Part shown: positions 24,144 through 32,702 of the stretch, piece by piece
How positions within the stretch are numbered: the stretch's first letter is position 1
How the letters are laid out: every line of letters starts with the position of its first letter
Translations under genes and position numbers: made by a program
Assembly (NCBI RefSeq): GCF_001043975.1
Contig: NZ_LABY01000066.1
Coordinates: forward strand, 1-58,690
Direction: 5' to 3'
Origin: Methylobacterium variabile
GTDB lineage: Bacteria; Pseudomonadota; Alphaproteobacteria; Rhizobiales; Beijerinckiaceae
DNA: 58,690 bases
The notes under the pieces: generated by a model
Databases searched by the model: none
What the model was told of the DNA's origin: nothing
What the model saw: only the letters and a program-made list of their open reading frames with translations

Positions 24144-25520
24144 TTACGGCGCGGCGATCTGCTTGATGCGGGCGAGCATCTCGTCGGCCGCCTTCTCGAC
24201 CGGGACCTTCTCGCTCACCACCCGGTTCATCGCCTTGGCGAAGACGTTCTCGTTGTTGACCAGCGTGAACTTGTAGTTCTTCACGTAGTCGAACGGCTCG
24301 GTGCCCGACTTGAACTGGTTGTAGACCGCCTTGCGGTGCTTGTCGGCCTGCCAGAACGGGCTCTCGATCGACTCCTTCGTGACCGGGAACCAGCGGCCGA
24401 TCGCGCCCTCGACGTAGGGACGGAGGTTGTCCTCCTCCATGATGAACTTCACGAACTCCTTGGCCGCCGCCTTGTTCTTGGCGCCGGAGAAGACGACGCC
24501 CTGCTTGACGTCGGCGCGGTAGGTCATCGGCTTGCCGTCCGGCCGGTTCGGGAACGGCGCGGTGATGATCGTCTCCTCGTAGGCCTTCTTCGAGGCCTCG
24601 CGCTGCTCGGGCGTGTTGTTCGGGTTGACGCTGTCCTCGTACCACTTCGCGGCGATCGAGATGGTGAAGTTGTGCGTCATCACCGTGGTGCGGTTGTGGA
24701 AGGCGACGTTGTTGTCGGGGTCCTTCCAGGTCGTCGCCGACGGCGGCACGCAGCCCTTCACGTAGGGGTCGGTGTAGTCCTTCAGCGCCTTGACCACGCC
24801 CTCGCGCGTCTTCGGGTCGTCGACGGTGAGCTTGCCGTCGCTATCGACGAGCTTGGCGTCGTAGGCGTCCATGAAGGCGTAGAAGGACTGGAAGCTGTCG
24901 GTCGATTCGACGCCCATCGGCGCGCCGATGCCGTAGGTGCGGGTGCCGGACGCCTTGCGGTAGGCCGGCTGGACCTTGTCGCACCAGAACGCCCAGTAAT
25001 CGGCCCACTTGGTCGGCACGTCGCTCGGCTTGAAGCCGGCCTTCTCGAGCATGTCGCCCCAGGTCTCGGTGTGGAGCGTCTGGCGCTTCAGCGGGAAGCC
25101 GTAATACGCCTTCTTCTGCGTCTGGCCGTTCATGAGCAGCACGTGCTCGACGGTCTGGGGCGCGAAGCGCGACATCATCGGCTGCAGGATGTCGGTGAGG
25201 TCCTCGAGCTTGCCCTCGAAGGCCCACTTGCCGGCCGCCTGGTTGTTGTAGGTGTCGGAGTAGCCGACATCCGGCGGCGAACCCGAATCGAGCGCCGCGA
25301 CCGTCTTCGGGATCATGTCCTGGATCGCGTATTGCGACAGCTCGACCTTGATGCCCGTCTTCTGCTCGAACTTCTTGATGGTCGCCCAGAGCGACTCGTC
25401 CTCGGACCGGTAGAAGCCCTTGCTGAACCAGACGGTGAGCGTCTTATCCTGCGCCATGGCCGGCATCGCGGCCAGCACCCACGCTCCCAGGGACAACACC
25501 CCCGCGATGCCTCGCCTCAT
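24144..25520 (-). CDS. ABC transporter extracellular solute-binding protein (family 1)
   Basis: A 458-residue periplasmic binding protein with a Sec signal peptide cleaved near AMA-QDK, then KTLTVWFSKGFYRSEDESLW and the family-1 core, including DSGSPPDVGYSD and AKEFVKFIMEEDNLRPYVEGA. It captures a sugar or sugar-acid for the two CUT1 permeases downstream. The ribosome site GGGAGGAAGG precedes the ATG. It is divergent from a sugar-acid-type dehydratase gene, which suggests an acid sugar ligand; identity is inference. Confidence 0.88.
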   Translation of the reverse strand: MRRGIAGVLSLGAWVLAAMPAMAQDKTLTVWFSKGFYRSEDESLWATIKKFEQKTGIKVELSQYAIQDMIPKTVAALDSGSPPDVGYSDTYNNQAAGKWAFEGKLEDLTDILQPMMSRFAPQTVEHVLLMNGQTQKKAYYGFPLKRQTLHTETWGDMLEKAGFKPSDVPTKWADYWAFWCDKVQPAYRKASGTRTYGIGAPMGVESTDSFQSFYAFMDAYDAKLVDSDGKLTVDDPKTREGVVKALKDYTDPYVKGCVPPSATTWKDPDNNVAFHNRTTVMTHNFTISIAAKWYEDSVNPNNTPEQREASKKAYEETIITAPFPNRPDGKPMTYRADVKQGVVFSGAKNKAAAKEFVKFIMEEDNLRPYVEGAIGRWFPVTKESIESPFWQADKHRKAVYNQFKSGTEPFDYVKNYKFTLVNNENVFAKAMNRVVSEKVPVEKAADEMLARIKQIAAP

Positions 25521-25659
25521 CGGACCTTCCTCCCATCCGCCTCGTTGATCGGGCGACTGTCTGGTATATCAGCACGGGACGACGCCCGAAGCAATTCGGC
25601 GAAAGTCGCCATCCAGCGCCGGTCACGCGACAACCGGTTGCGCGCAACAGGGTAAGCCG

Positions 25660-25745
25660 ACCGCGAATATTGCGCATATCATGAGCGCGCTCGCCAAAAT
25701 GAAATTCGTGTATTTTAATAATACATTAACAATATAACTTGACGG
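25660..25745. promoter_or_regulatory. AT-rich divergent promoter region with TGTATT-N5-AATACA dyad
   Basis: The 313-bp space between the binding-protein gene and the dehydratase gene contains a sharply AT-rich island. At 25709-25725 is the perfect dyad TGTATTTTAATAATACA, with TTGACG, a -35-like hexamer, at 25739. It probably controls both divergent units. No regulator gene adjoins it, so the cognate factor is unknown. Confidence 0.5.
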
Positions 25746-25833
25746 GCTGGCCGCAAGACAGCACACAGAGACTCTAACACGAAGCTGACCTATCAAGGCG
25801 CAGCCGCAGAGCTGCAAAATCGGGAGGAGTGCC

Positions 25834-26922
25834 ATGCCGCGCATCGTTTCGCTGGAATCCGGCTACTATCGCGTGCCCCTGGAGGTCGCGCTCAGCGACA
25901 GCATGCACGGCGACATGCTGGCCTTCGAGCTCAACACCGTCGCCTTGCGCGACGCGGACGGGGCCGAGGGGGTCGGCTACACCTACACCTGCGGCCGGAA
26001 CGGCGCGGCCATCGACGCGATCCTCCGGCGCGACGTGCCCGAGCAGATCGTCGGGCAGGATGCCGACCGGATCGAGCACCTCTGGCAGAGACTCTGGTGG
26101 GGTCAGCATTACGGCGGCCGCGGCGGGCCCACGGTCCTCGCCCAGTCGGCCGTGGACATGGCACTGTGGGATCTGAAGGCCAGGCGCCTGGGCCAGCCGC
26201 TCTGGGCCCTGCTCGGCGGCAACGACCCGCGCGTCCCCTGCTACGCCGGCGGCATCGACCTCGCCCTGCCGCTCGACAAGCTGCTCCGGCAGACCGACGA
26301 CAATCTCGAGAAGGGGTTTCGCGCCATCAAGATGAAGGTGGGCCGCAAGCGGCTCTCCGAGGACGTCGAGCGCGTCAAGGCGATGCGGGAGCACCTCGGC
26401 GAGGGCTTCCCGCTCATGGTGGACGCCAACATGCGGTGGACCGCGGACGAGGCGATCCGCGCCGCGCGGGCCTTCCAGCCCTTCGATCTGACGTGGCTGG
26501 AGGAGCCCCTCATTCCCGACGACGTCGCCGGTCAGGCCCGCGTCGTGCGCGAGGGCGGCCTGCCGATCGCCGCCGGCGAGAACCTGCGCACGTTGTGGGA
26601 CTTCAAGCAGCTGATCTCGGCGGGCGGCGTCACCTTCCCGGAGCCCGACGTGACGAATTGCGGCGGCGTGACCCCTTTCATGAAGATCGCGCACCTGGCC
26701 GAGGCCTTCAACCTGCCGGTCACCTCCCACGGGGCGCACGACGTCACGGTGCACATGCTCGCAGCGGTACCGAACCGCTCCTACCTGGAGGCCCACGGCT
26801 TCGGCCTCGACCGCTACATCGCCGAGCCGCTCACGATCGAGGAGGGGTTCGCGGTGGCGCCCGACCGGCCCGGCCACGGCATCGCGTTCGACTGGAAGGG
26901 TCTCGACTCGATCCGCGCCTGA
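25834..26922 (+). CDS. mandelate racemase/muconate lactonizing enzyme family dehydratase
   Basis: A 362-residue enolase-superfamily enzyme. The mandelate-racemase-subgroup residues are present: K166-x-K168 in IKMKVG, metal ligands Asp197 (VDAN), Glu223 (LEEP) and Glu249 (GEN), and the His299/Asp272 dyad (TSHGAHD, PDVTN). This pattern fits acid-sugar dehydratases (galactarate, rhamnonate, gluconate and similar) more than racemases. GGGAGGAG precedes the ATG. Facing a CUT1 importer, it probably acts on the imported sugar acid. The exact substrate is not determinable. Confidence 0.87.
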   Translation: MPRIVSLESGYYRVPLEVALSDSMHGDMLAFELNTVALRDADGAEGVGYTYTCGRNGAAIDAILRRDVPEQIVGQDADRIEHLWQRLWWGQHYGGRGGPTVLAQSAVDMALWDLKARRLGQPLWALLGGNDPRVPCYAGGIDLALPLDKLLRQTDDNLEKGFRAIKMKVGRKRLSEDVERVKAMREHLGEGFPLMVDANMRWTADEAIRAARAFQPFDLTWLEEPLIPDDVAGQARVVREGGLPIAAGENLRTLWDFKQLISAGGVTFPEPDVTNCGGVTPFMKIAHLAEAFNLPVTSHGAHDVTVHMLAAVPNRSYLEAHGFGLDRYIAEPLTIEEGFAVAPDRPGHGIAFDWKGLDSIRA

Positions 26923-26932
26923 ATGCCGTCGC

Positions 26933-26964
26933 CCTTCCAGGGTGCAGCATAGCACCCTGGGAGG
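26933..26964. terminator. hairpin between convergent genes
   Basis: A stem of about 13 bp (core CCAGGGTGC-AGCATA-GCACCCTGG at 26937-26960, extended by four further pairs including one G-T) lies just after the dehydratase stop and 50 bp before the end of the convergent hlyD-type gene. There is no T-run on either side, so it may be a Rho-assisted or RNA-stabilising hairpin serving one or both transcripts. Confidence 0.5.
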
Positions 26965-27016
26965 CATGGCGCTGAGGCCCGATGCCCGCGCGGGGGCACG
27001 CCGCCGTCCCGCCCGC

Positions 27017-28324
27017 TCACTTCTCCCGGAACGCCCGGCGCGCCTGGTCGAGCAGGGGCTTCGACAGGTAGCCGATCACGGTGCGGTCGCTCGTCCGGAT
27101 GAAGGCCTCGATGGGCATCCCGGGCATCAGGCGGGCGGCGTGAAGCCGGGCGAGATCGTCTTTCGGCACCGTCAGGCGAACCAGGTAGTAGGACAGGCCG
27201 GTGCGCTTGTCCTCCGTCACGTCGGCAGCGATCCGCGACACCGTGCCGGGGAGGTCGGGGGTGGTGCGGTGGTCGAAATTGGGGATGCGCAGCGCCGCCG
27301 GCTGGCCGAGACGGATCTGGTCGATGTCCTGCGGCGCCACCCGGACCTCCGCCACGAGGGTGTCGCTGGTCGGCACGATCATCATGATCGGCTCTCCCGG
27401 CGCGATCACGCCGCCGCGGGTGTGGATGGCGAGCTCGTGCACGGTGCCGGCCTGCGGCGCGCGGATGTCGATCCGCCGGATCTGGTCGCGGGCCGTGACC
27501 TGCTGCTCGGTCAGGGTCGCGCGGCGGGCGCGGATCTCGGCGAGCTCCTTGCTCACCTCGCTGCGCACGTCCTGCGCGAGCTGCAGGATCTGGAGCTCGG
27601 TCTCGGCGATCTTCGCCCGGGCCTGGGCGGTGCTGGCCGTCAGGGCGCCGCGCTCGCCGCGCAGGCGCGCCATCTCGCGCTCGAGGCTGGTGACGCGCGT
27701 CAGCTGAATCAGGCTCTTCTGCCACAGGTCCTGAACGCCGGCATATTCGCGCGCGATGATGGCGATCTCCTGCTCCTTGGCGCCGCCCTGCTCGGCCAGC
27801 CCGACGATCTCCTCCTGCAACTGGCGCACGCGCTCGCGCAGCTGCGCCGTCTGGCCGGCCCGGGCGTCGCGGCGGAAGCGGAACAGGCTGCGCTCGCCGG
27901 CGATCAGGGCGTCCGCCACGGGGCCCGCCTCGGCGAGGTCCGCCGGAACCGCGAGGTCGTCGCGCCCGTCGCGCTCGGCCTCGAGGCGGGCGCTTCGGGC
28001 CGACAGCTCCCACAGGCTCTTGGTGACGGCGTCGAGATTGGCCTTCGCCACCGTGGCGTCGAGGCGGACCAGCAGCTCGCCGGCCTCGACCCGCCGGCCC
28101 TCCTCGGCGCGGAGCTCCGCCACCACGCCGCCGGTCGGATGCTGCACCTTCTTGCTGCTGCTCTCCACCACGAGGGTCCCGGTGGCGATGACGGCGCCGG
28201 AGAGCGGCGTCTCCGCGGTCCAGGCCACCGCCGCGCCGGCGAGCCCGAGAACCAGCACGAGAGCGGCGACGTGGCGGGCGAGGGAGCGTCGCGTGCTCCA
28301 GCCGGGTTCGGTCGGCAGGCTCAT
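27017..28324 (-). CDS. type I secretion periplasmic adaptor (HlyD/PrtE-like)
   Basis: A 435-residue membrane-fusion protein. An N-terminal anchor (about residues 15-35) is followed by a lipoyl-like half (GTLVVESSSKKVQHPTGGVV), a long coiled coil at about 110-270, the second lipoyl half (RIDIRAPQAGTVHELAIHTRGGVI) and a beta-barrel ending near LMPGMPIEAFI. This is the HlyD/PrtE type that links the inner-membrane ABC exporter to TolC. It overlaps the exporter gene by ATGA. No TolC-type gene is in the window. Confidence 0.9.
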   Translation of the reverse strand: MSLPTEPGWSTRRSLARHVAALVLVLGLAGAAVAWTAETPLSGAVIATGTLVVESSSKKVQHPTGGVVAELRAEEGRRVEAGELLVRLDATVAKANLDAVTKSLWELSARSARLEAERDGRDDLAVPADLAEAGPVADALIAGERSLFRFRRDARAGQTAQLRERVRQLQEEIVGLAEQGGAKEQEIAIIAREYAGVQDLWQKSLIQLTRVTSLEREMARLRGERGALTASTAQARAKIAETELQILQLAQDVRSEVSKELAEIRARRATLTEQQVTARDQIRRIDIRAPQAGTVHELAIHTRGGVIAPGEPIMMIVPTSDTLVAEVRVAPQDIDQIRLGQPAALRIPNFDHRTTPDLPGTVSRIAADVTEDKRTGLSYYLVRLTVPKDDLARLHAARLMPGMPIEAFIRTSDRTVIGYLSKPLLDQARRAFREK

Positions 28325-30108
28325 GCCGCCCTCGCCGCATCGGCGTCGGTGCCGGGCGCTGCCGGAGCCGGGGCGACCGGGCGCGCGACCTTGGCGAGCT
28401 CGGCCAGGACCGCGTCGCGCGGCCCCTGCATCTGCACACGGCCCTCGTTCAGGACGAGGATCCGGTCGACCGCCGCGAGCGCGCTCGGCCGATGGGCGAC
28501 CACCACGGCGATGCCGCCGCGGGCCCTGACGCCCTGGATCGCGGCGGTCAGCGCCCGCTCGCCCTCGGCGTCGAGATTGGCGTTGGGCTCGTCGAGAACC
28601 ACCAGGAACGGGTCGGCGTAGAGGGCCCGGGCGAGGGCGACGCGCTGGGCCTGCCCGCCCGACAGGCCGGCGCCGCCGGGGCCGAGCCGGGTGTCGTAGC
28701 CGGCCGGCAGCCGCACCACGACGTCGTGCACCCCCGCCGCCTTCGCGGCCGCCAGCAGGGCTTCGGGGTCTGGGTCTGGGTCGAACCGGGCGATGTTCTG
28801 CGCGATGGTGCCCTCGAGGAGGCCGGCCTCCTGCGGCAGGTAGCCGAGGGCGCGGCCGAGGGCGTCGGGCTCCCACTGGTCCAGGGTCGCGCCGTCGAGG
28901 CGGATCACGCCGCGGCTGGGAGCCGCGATCCCCACCAGGGCGCGGGCAAGGGTCGACTTGCCCGATCCGCTCGGGCCGATCACCCCGAGGGCGCTGCCGG
29001 CCGAGAGCGCGACGCTGACATCGTGCAGGACCAGGCTGTGGGTACCGGGCGCCGCAACGCCGAGGGCGGTCACCCGAAGGCTCTCCCGGGGCAGCGGCAG
29101 CGCCGTCGGCACTGCCGGCTCCTGCGCCGGCACGAAGGCGGCGAGGCGCCGCCACGCCTCCCGCGCCGCGGCGATCGACTTCCCGTTGGCGATGGTCATG
29201 TCGATCGGGGCGAGGGCCCGCGCCGACAGGATCGTGGCCGCCAGCATCACGCCGGCCGTCGCCTCCTCGCGCACCACCAGGAAGGCACCGAGGGCGAGGA
29301 CGCCGGATTGCAGGACCGTGCGCAGGAAGCGCGAGAGGCTGCTGAAGGCGATCGCCCGGTCGGTCGCGCGCTCGGTCGCGTCGAGGTAGCGGGCTTCGCA
29401 GGCCGCCCAGTCGGCGGTGAGGCGCGCGCGCATCCCGAGGGCCGTGACGAGCGGCGCCATGCGCAAGGCCGCCGCCGCGAGGATCCGGCGTGCCGCGCCC
29501 GCACTCGCGGCGTCCCGCGCCGGCCCGGCGGAGGCCCAGCCGGTGACGAGGGTGAGCAGGGTGAGCAGGCCCGCGCCGAGCCCGACGGCGACGGCGATCC
29601 AGGGGTGGAACAGCGCGCAGACGGCGACGTAGACCGGCATCCAGGGCAGGTCGAACAAGGTCGCGAAGGCCGGTCCGGCCAGGAAGCCCTGGACGGTGTC
29701 GAGATCGCGCAGGGCCTGCTGGCCCTCCTCGGCTCCCGCCGGGTGGAGCCCGCGGCGCAAGCCCTGCCGGAACAGGCGCGTTCCGATCCGCTCGGCGGTC
29801 AGGCGGCCGAACCGCGCCAGGATGCGGGCGCGAAGGACCTCGAGCACCGCCTGGATCACGAACAGGATCAGGGCGATCCCGGCGAGCCCGACCAGGGTGA
29901 CGACGCTGCGGCTCGGCAGGACCCTGTCGTAGACCTGCAGCATGAACAGCGGCGCCGTCAGCATCAGCAGGTTGATGAGGGTGCTGACGGCGATCGTGGC
30001 GGCGAGCGCGGCCTTCGCGGCCGTGGCGGCGGCGAGCGCCTCGCGGATTCCCGTCTCCCGGGATTCTGCCTCGCGGCGGGCGGAGCGATCCTGGCTCACG
30101 GCGATCAC
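28321..30108 (-). CDS. type I secretion ABC exporter (PrtD-like)
   Basis: A 595-residue half-transporter. The N-terminal membrane domain (six segments, about 30-310) carries FMLQVYDRVLPSRS and FDLPWMPVYV, typical of PrtD/HasD exporters without a C39 peptidase domain. The ATPase has Walker A GPSGSGKST, signature LSGGQAQRVALARAL, Walker B FLVVLDEP and a switch His in AHRP. It energises export of a protein through HlyD and TolC. The gene directly upstream encodes the probable cargo; a strong hairpin lies between them. Confidence 0.92.
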   Translation of the reverse strand: MIAVSQDRSARREAESRETGIREALAAATAAKAALAATIAVSTLINLLMLTAPLFMLQVYDRVLPSRSVVTLVGLAGIALILFVIQAVLEVLRARILARFGRLTAERIGTRLFRQGLRRGLHPAGAEEGQQALRDLDTVQGFLAGPAFATLFDLPWMPVYVAVCALFHPWIAVAVGLGAGLLTLLTLVTGWASAGPARDAASAGAARRILAAAALRMAPLVTALGMRARLTADWAACEARYLDATERATDRAIAFSSLSRFLRTVLQSGVLALGAFLVVREEATAGVMLAATILSARALAPIDMTIANGKSIAAAREAWRRLAAFVPAQEPAVPTALPLPRESLRVTALGVAAPGTHSLVLHDVSVALSAGSALGVIGPSGSGKSTLARALVGIAAPSRGVIRLDGATLDQWEPDALGRALGYLPQEAGLLEGTIAQNIARFDPDPDPEALLAAAKAAGVHDVVVRLPAGYDTRLGPGGAGLSGGQAQRVALARALYADPFLVVLDEPNANLDAEGERALTAAIQGVRARGGIAVVVAHRPSALAAVDRILVLNEGRVQMQGPRDAVLAELAKVARPVAPAPAAPGTDADAARAA

Positions 30109-30145
30109 GGATCCTTGGTCCTCCTGGTCAGGACGGCGCCGGGGA

Positions 30146-30173
30146 GACGGCCTCCGCCGGAGCGGAGGCCGTC
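30146..30173 (-). terminator. 12-bp hairpin between cargo and exporter genes
   Basis: A perfect stem GACGGCCTCCGC / GCGGAGGCCGTC (arms 30146-30157 and 30162-30173) with a 4-nt loop starts 5 bp beyond the stop of the repeat-protein gene and ends about 37 bp before the exporter start. There is no T-run. It is suited to partial termination or 3'-end protection, giving more cargo than exporter, as known for other type I secretion operons. Confidence 0.6.
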
Positions 30174-30177
30174 CCGA

Positions 30178-31572
30178 TCAGAGGCCGAGCAGGTGCGCGA
30201 CGGGGGCGGCCGCGTGGTGACCCGCATCCGCGGCCGGCGCGTCGGAAAGACCGCCGATGTCGAGGCCGACGATCCCGAGATCGACCGAAGGACCGTGCGC
30301 CGCCTCGCCGCCGACGAGGGAGCCGAGGGACGCCGCGGTCTCGTGCAGCGTCCCGACGAGGGCATCGGCGCCGGCCCCCGACAGCGAGGGGAACGCGATG
30401 CTGTCGCCGTCGAGGAGGTGCAGACCCGCGAGCGGCGGGCCGCCGATCGCCTCGACCTGCACCGCGTGGGGTGTCGCGCTCGCGGGGGCGAGGACGTGCA
30501 GATCGACGAGGGGCGCGGCCACCTCCGGGCCGGCCGTCACGCTCACGACCGACGTGCCGGCCGCGCCGCCGGTGCCGGTGCCGGTGCCGGTGAGGCCCTG
30601 GATCACGCCCTGGGCGACGTCGCCGAGCCCGTTGGCGCCGGTGCCCGTGCCCGTCAGCCCGCCGAGCGTATCGAGGACGGGCGCCAGGGCCCCCCCGCTC
30701 GCGCCGGTGCCGAGCACCGCCCCGGCGACGCCACCCGCCGCGTCCGCGACATGGCCGAGATCGGCGATGGCCTGGGTGACCGCCTCCGGCGCGTGACCAC
30801 CGAGCACGGCGCCCGGCAGGTTCACCGCATCCGTCACGATGTTGCTGGTCTCGCCGAGGTTCCCGAGCCCGACGGTGTTGCCGAGATTGATCACCGCGTG
30901 GAGCGGATCGTTGAGGGCCGGGACGTCGTGCCCGAGGGTCTCGAGGCTGCCGTGCACCCCGTCGATGACGGCGTTGGCCACGTTGGCGACGGGCTGGAGC
31001 GGGGCCCCCGGGCCGAGGAGCGCGGCACCCGGATCGACCTGCCCGGGCAACGCGCCGGTGAGGGACCCGGTGACGCCGTCGGCGAGGTGACCGACGCTCG
31101 CCGCCACGCCGCCGAGATCGCCCAGGACGGGCGTGACCGACCCGATCCCGCCGGCACCGCCCGGCACCGCGAGCAGGGCGCCCGCCAGGGTGCCTGCCGC
31201 GGTCGCGGTGGCACCGACATCGTGCAGGACCGCCGGAAGGGCATCCCCCGCCTCGCCCGCCGTCACCGCGGACGGAAGAGCGAGCGCATCGGTCACGAGG
31301 TTGCCGGCCGTTCCGATGTGGCCGAGCCCGACCGTCTCGCCCAGCGAGGTCAGGGCGTGGACGGGATCGTTCAGGACGGGATGCTGATGGCTGAAGGTCT
31401 CGAGATCCGCGTGCAATCCGATGACGGCTTGGTTCAACCCGCCGACGACCGGAGTCAAGAGCGGCGCGGCGCTGGACGAGAGCGCCGTGGATGACGAGAG
31501 ATTCAATGCAGGCACCGTTCCCAGAACCGACGAGACCGGCGCCGAGAGACCAGACAGCAGAGATGAGATCAT
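30178..31572 (-). CDS. repetitive Ala/Gly/Leu/Val-rich protein, probable type I secretion cargo
   Basis: A 464-residue protein of strongly biased composition with no Sec signal peptide. It contains an internal duplication of about 130 residues (46-170 and 199-330; shared blocks include LNDPxHA, LGxTVGLG and NxVTDAxxLP), with Gly-Thr runs at 307-312 and 328-335. The C-terminal 60 residues (ending HHAAAPVAHLLGL) are Asp-, Ala- and Leu-rich. Classical RTX nonapeptides are absent. Lying immediately upstream of the PrtD/HlyD pair, in the same direction, it is the natural export substrate: a surface or matrix protein is plausible. Function is unknown. Confidence 0.72.
   Translation of the reverse strand: MISSLLSGLSAPVSSVLGTVPALNLSSSTALSSSAAPLLTPVVGGLNQAVIGLHADLETFSHQHPVLNDPVHALTSLGETVGLGHIGTAGNLVTDALALPSAVTAGEAGDALPAVLHDVGATATAAGTLAGALLAVPGGAGGIGSVTPVLGDLGGVAASVGHLADGVTGSLTGALPGQVDPGAALLGPGAPLQPVANVANAVIDGVHGSLETLGHDVPALNDPLHAVINLGNTVGLGNLGETSNIVTDAVNLPGAVLGGHAPEAVTQAIADLGHVADAAGGVAGAVLGTGASGGALAPVLDTLGGLTGTGTGANGLGDVAQGVIQGLTGTGTGTGGAAGTSVVSVTAGPEVAAPLVDLHVLAPASATPHAVQVEAIGGPPLAGLHLLDGDSIAFPSLSGAGADALVGTLHETAASLGSLVGGEAAHGPSVDLGIVGLDIGGLSDAPAADAGHHAAAPVAHLLGL
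30583..31437 (-). repeat. internal duplication in the secreted repeat protein gene
   Basis: Two units encode residues 46-170 (31437 down to 31063) and 199-330 (30978 down to 30583) of the cargo protein. They align over blocks such as VLNDPVHAL versus ALNDPLHAV and GETVGLGHIG versus GNTVGLGNLG. The copies have diverged, so the duplication is not recent. Confidence 0.7.
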
Positions 31573-31908
31573 GATGTTTCCCTCCGTGAAATACGACGGG
31601 AAAATCAGATTGTCTGCGGCCGAGTTTCAACCGTAAGGCGAGTGGTCGCCATCTAGGTAAACAGTTTTCTCCGGATCAACCGGAAAGAAAAGATAAGTTT
31701 TGTGCGAATGCGTCTCTGTTGCTCGCCATCGGAGCCCGATCCCGCTCCGAGACGATACAAATTGTCCATCCATCACGCGTGGCCGGTCGCGCATGCGGTG
31801 GGGCGATACGCGACGCGTGCCGGCAGCGTCTCGCGGCTCGGGTGGCCAGCCTGGCGGCGGGCATCGGTGCCGCGCAGACGAGCGTGTCGTCAGGCGCCCG
31901 GGGATTCA
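31573..31908. other. 336-bp intergenic region upstream of the cargo gene
   Basis: It probably holds the promoter of the cargo-exporter operon. The part at 31640-31710 is relatively AT-rich and includes a small stem TCCGG-ATCAA-CCGGA. GGAGGG precedes the cargo ATG on the minus strand. No gene is recognised. Confidence 0.4.
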
Positions 31909-32493
31909 TCAGCTGCTCCGATAGCGAAGGCAGTCCTGCAGCACCTCCTCGGACGTGAACGGCCTCATCGGGCCGACCTTGGCTGCGGCGAAGAAGTCGG
32001 GGATCTTCTCGCTGAGCTCGGGCGTGCGCAGATATTTCACCGTCGCGTTCCGGGTGCCGAACAGCAGGACCACGTCCCTGGCGGCGACGACCCGGTCGAA
32101 CTCCTTGGCGGTCGCCGGCGTGCGGTCGAAGAACATCTCCGTCTTGATGAGCTCGCCCGGGATCGAGAAGGCCCTCGTCTCGTCGACGAGGAAGCGGCCC
32201 TCGATTCTCTGGAACGTCGACGGGAAGTCGGCTTTGAGACCGCGCACCTTGCGCATCTCGAAGCTGATGTGGATGAAAGTGTCCGGATCGCGAGGACATG
32301 TATAGAGCTCGACGTTCGGCATGTCGCCGGTCGGCGTGACGGCGAAGCGCCGGTAGATGCGCTTGTCGGGATATGTGTCGGCGACCCGGAGGAACCAGGC
32401 CGAGTGCGTCAGCATGGCCTGCTGGGCCGAGGCGGCCCCGGGCAGCGCGAGGGATGCGAGAAGGACGAGGGCAGGGAAGCGGGAGCGCGCCAA
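31909..32493 (-). CDS. exported hypothetical protein
   Basis: A 194-residue protein with a clear Sec signal peptide (FPALVLLASLALPGAASA, cleavage near ASA-QQ). The mature part is a compact mixed domain with two Cys (in YTCPRD and LQDCLRY) that may form a disulfide in the periplasm. No family is recognised. It lies upstream of, and in the same direction as, the type I secretion operon but 336 bp away, so co-transcription is uncertain. Confidence 0.6.
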   Translation of the reverse strand: MARSRFPALVLLASLALPGAASAQQAMLTHSAWFLRVADTYPDKRIYRRFAVTPTGDMPNVELYTCPRDPDTFIHISFEMRKVRGLKADFPSTFQRIEGRFLVDETRAFSIPGELIKTEMFFDRTPATAKEFDRVVAARDVVLLFGTRNATVKYLRTPELSEKIPDFFAAAKVGPMRPFTSEEVLQDCLRYRSS

Positions 32494-32640
32494 GGACGGC
32501 CTCGATCAACGCGAAAGCGATCGGAGCCGGCAGCCTAGGGGCCTTCGGGAGAGGTTGCGAGGGACCGGCGCGCGGCTTCGATCCTCACCGTCAAGACTCC
32601 GTTACCCCGCCCGGGACGGCGTGACCGGCGGCCGAACGAA

Positions 32641-32668
32641 GGAGCAGGCGCCCGAAGGAACCTGCTCC
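32641..32668 (-). terminator. probable terminator of the TRAP operon
   Basis: A perfect 8-bp stem GGAGCAGG / CCTGCTCC with a 12-nt loop lies 35 bp beyond the stop of the TRAP permease gene and is followed on the minus strand by TTCGTTC. Position and orientation fit the end of that operon; the weak T-run leaves some doubt. Confidence 0.5.
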
Positions 32669-32702
32669 GCTCCCGCGCGCCGAGCCTCGTCGCGGGGTCG
32701 CC

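Noticed and set aside
28492..31494. A 1000-codon open frame on the plus strand across the type I secretion genes
   Set aside because: It is antisense to clear ABC/HlyD/cargo genes, has Arg/Gly/Asp-rich low-complexity translation with no domain, and is the usual artefact of high G+C codon use.
30178..31572. RTX toxin or calcium-binding repeats in the secreted protein
   Set aside because: No GGxGxDxxx nonapeptides; the Gly-Thr runs are too short and lack the Asp residues.
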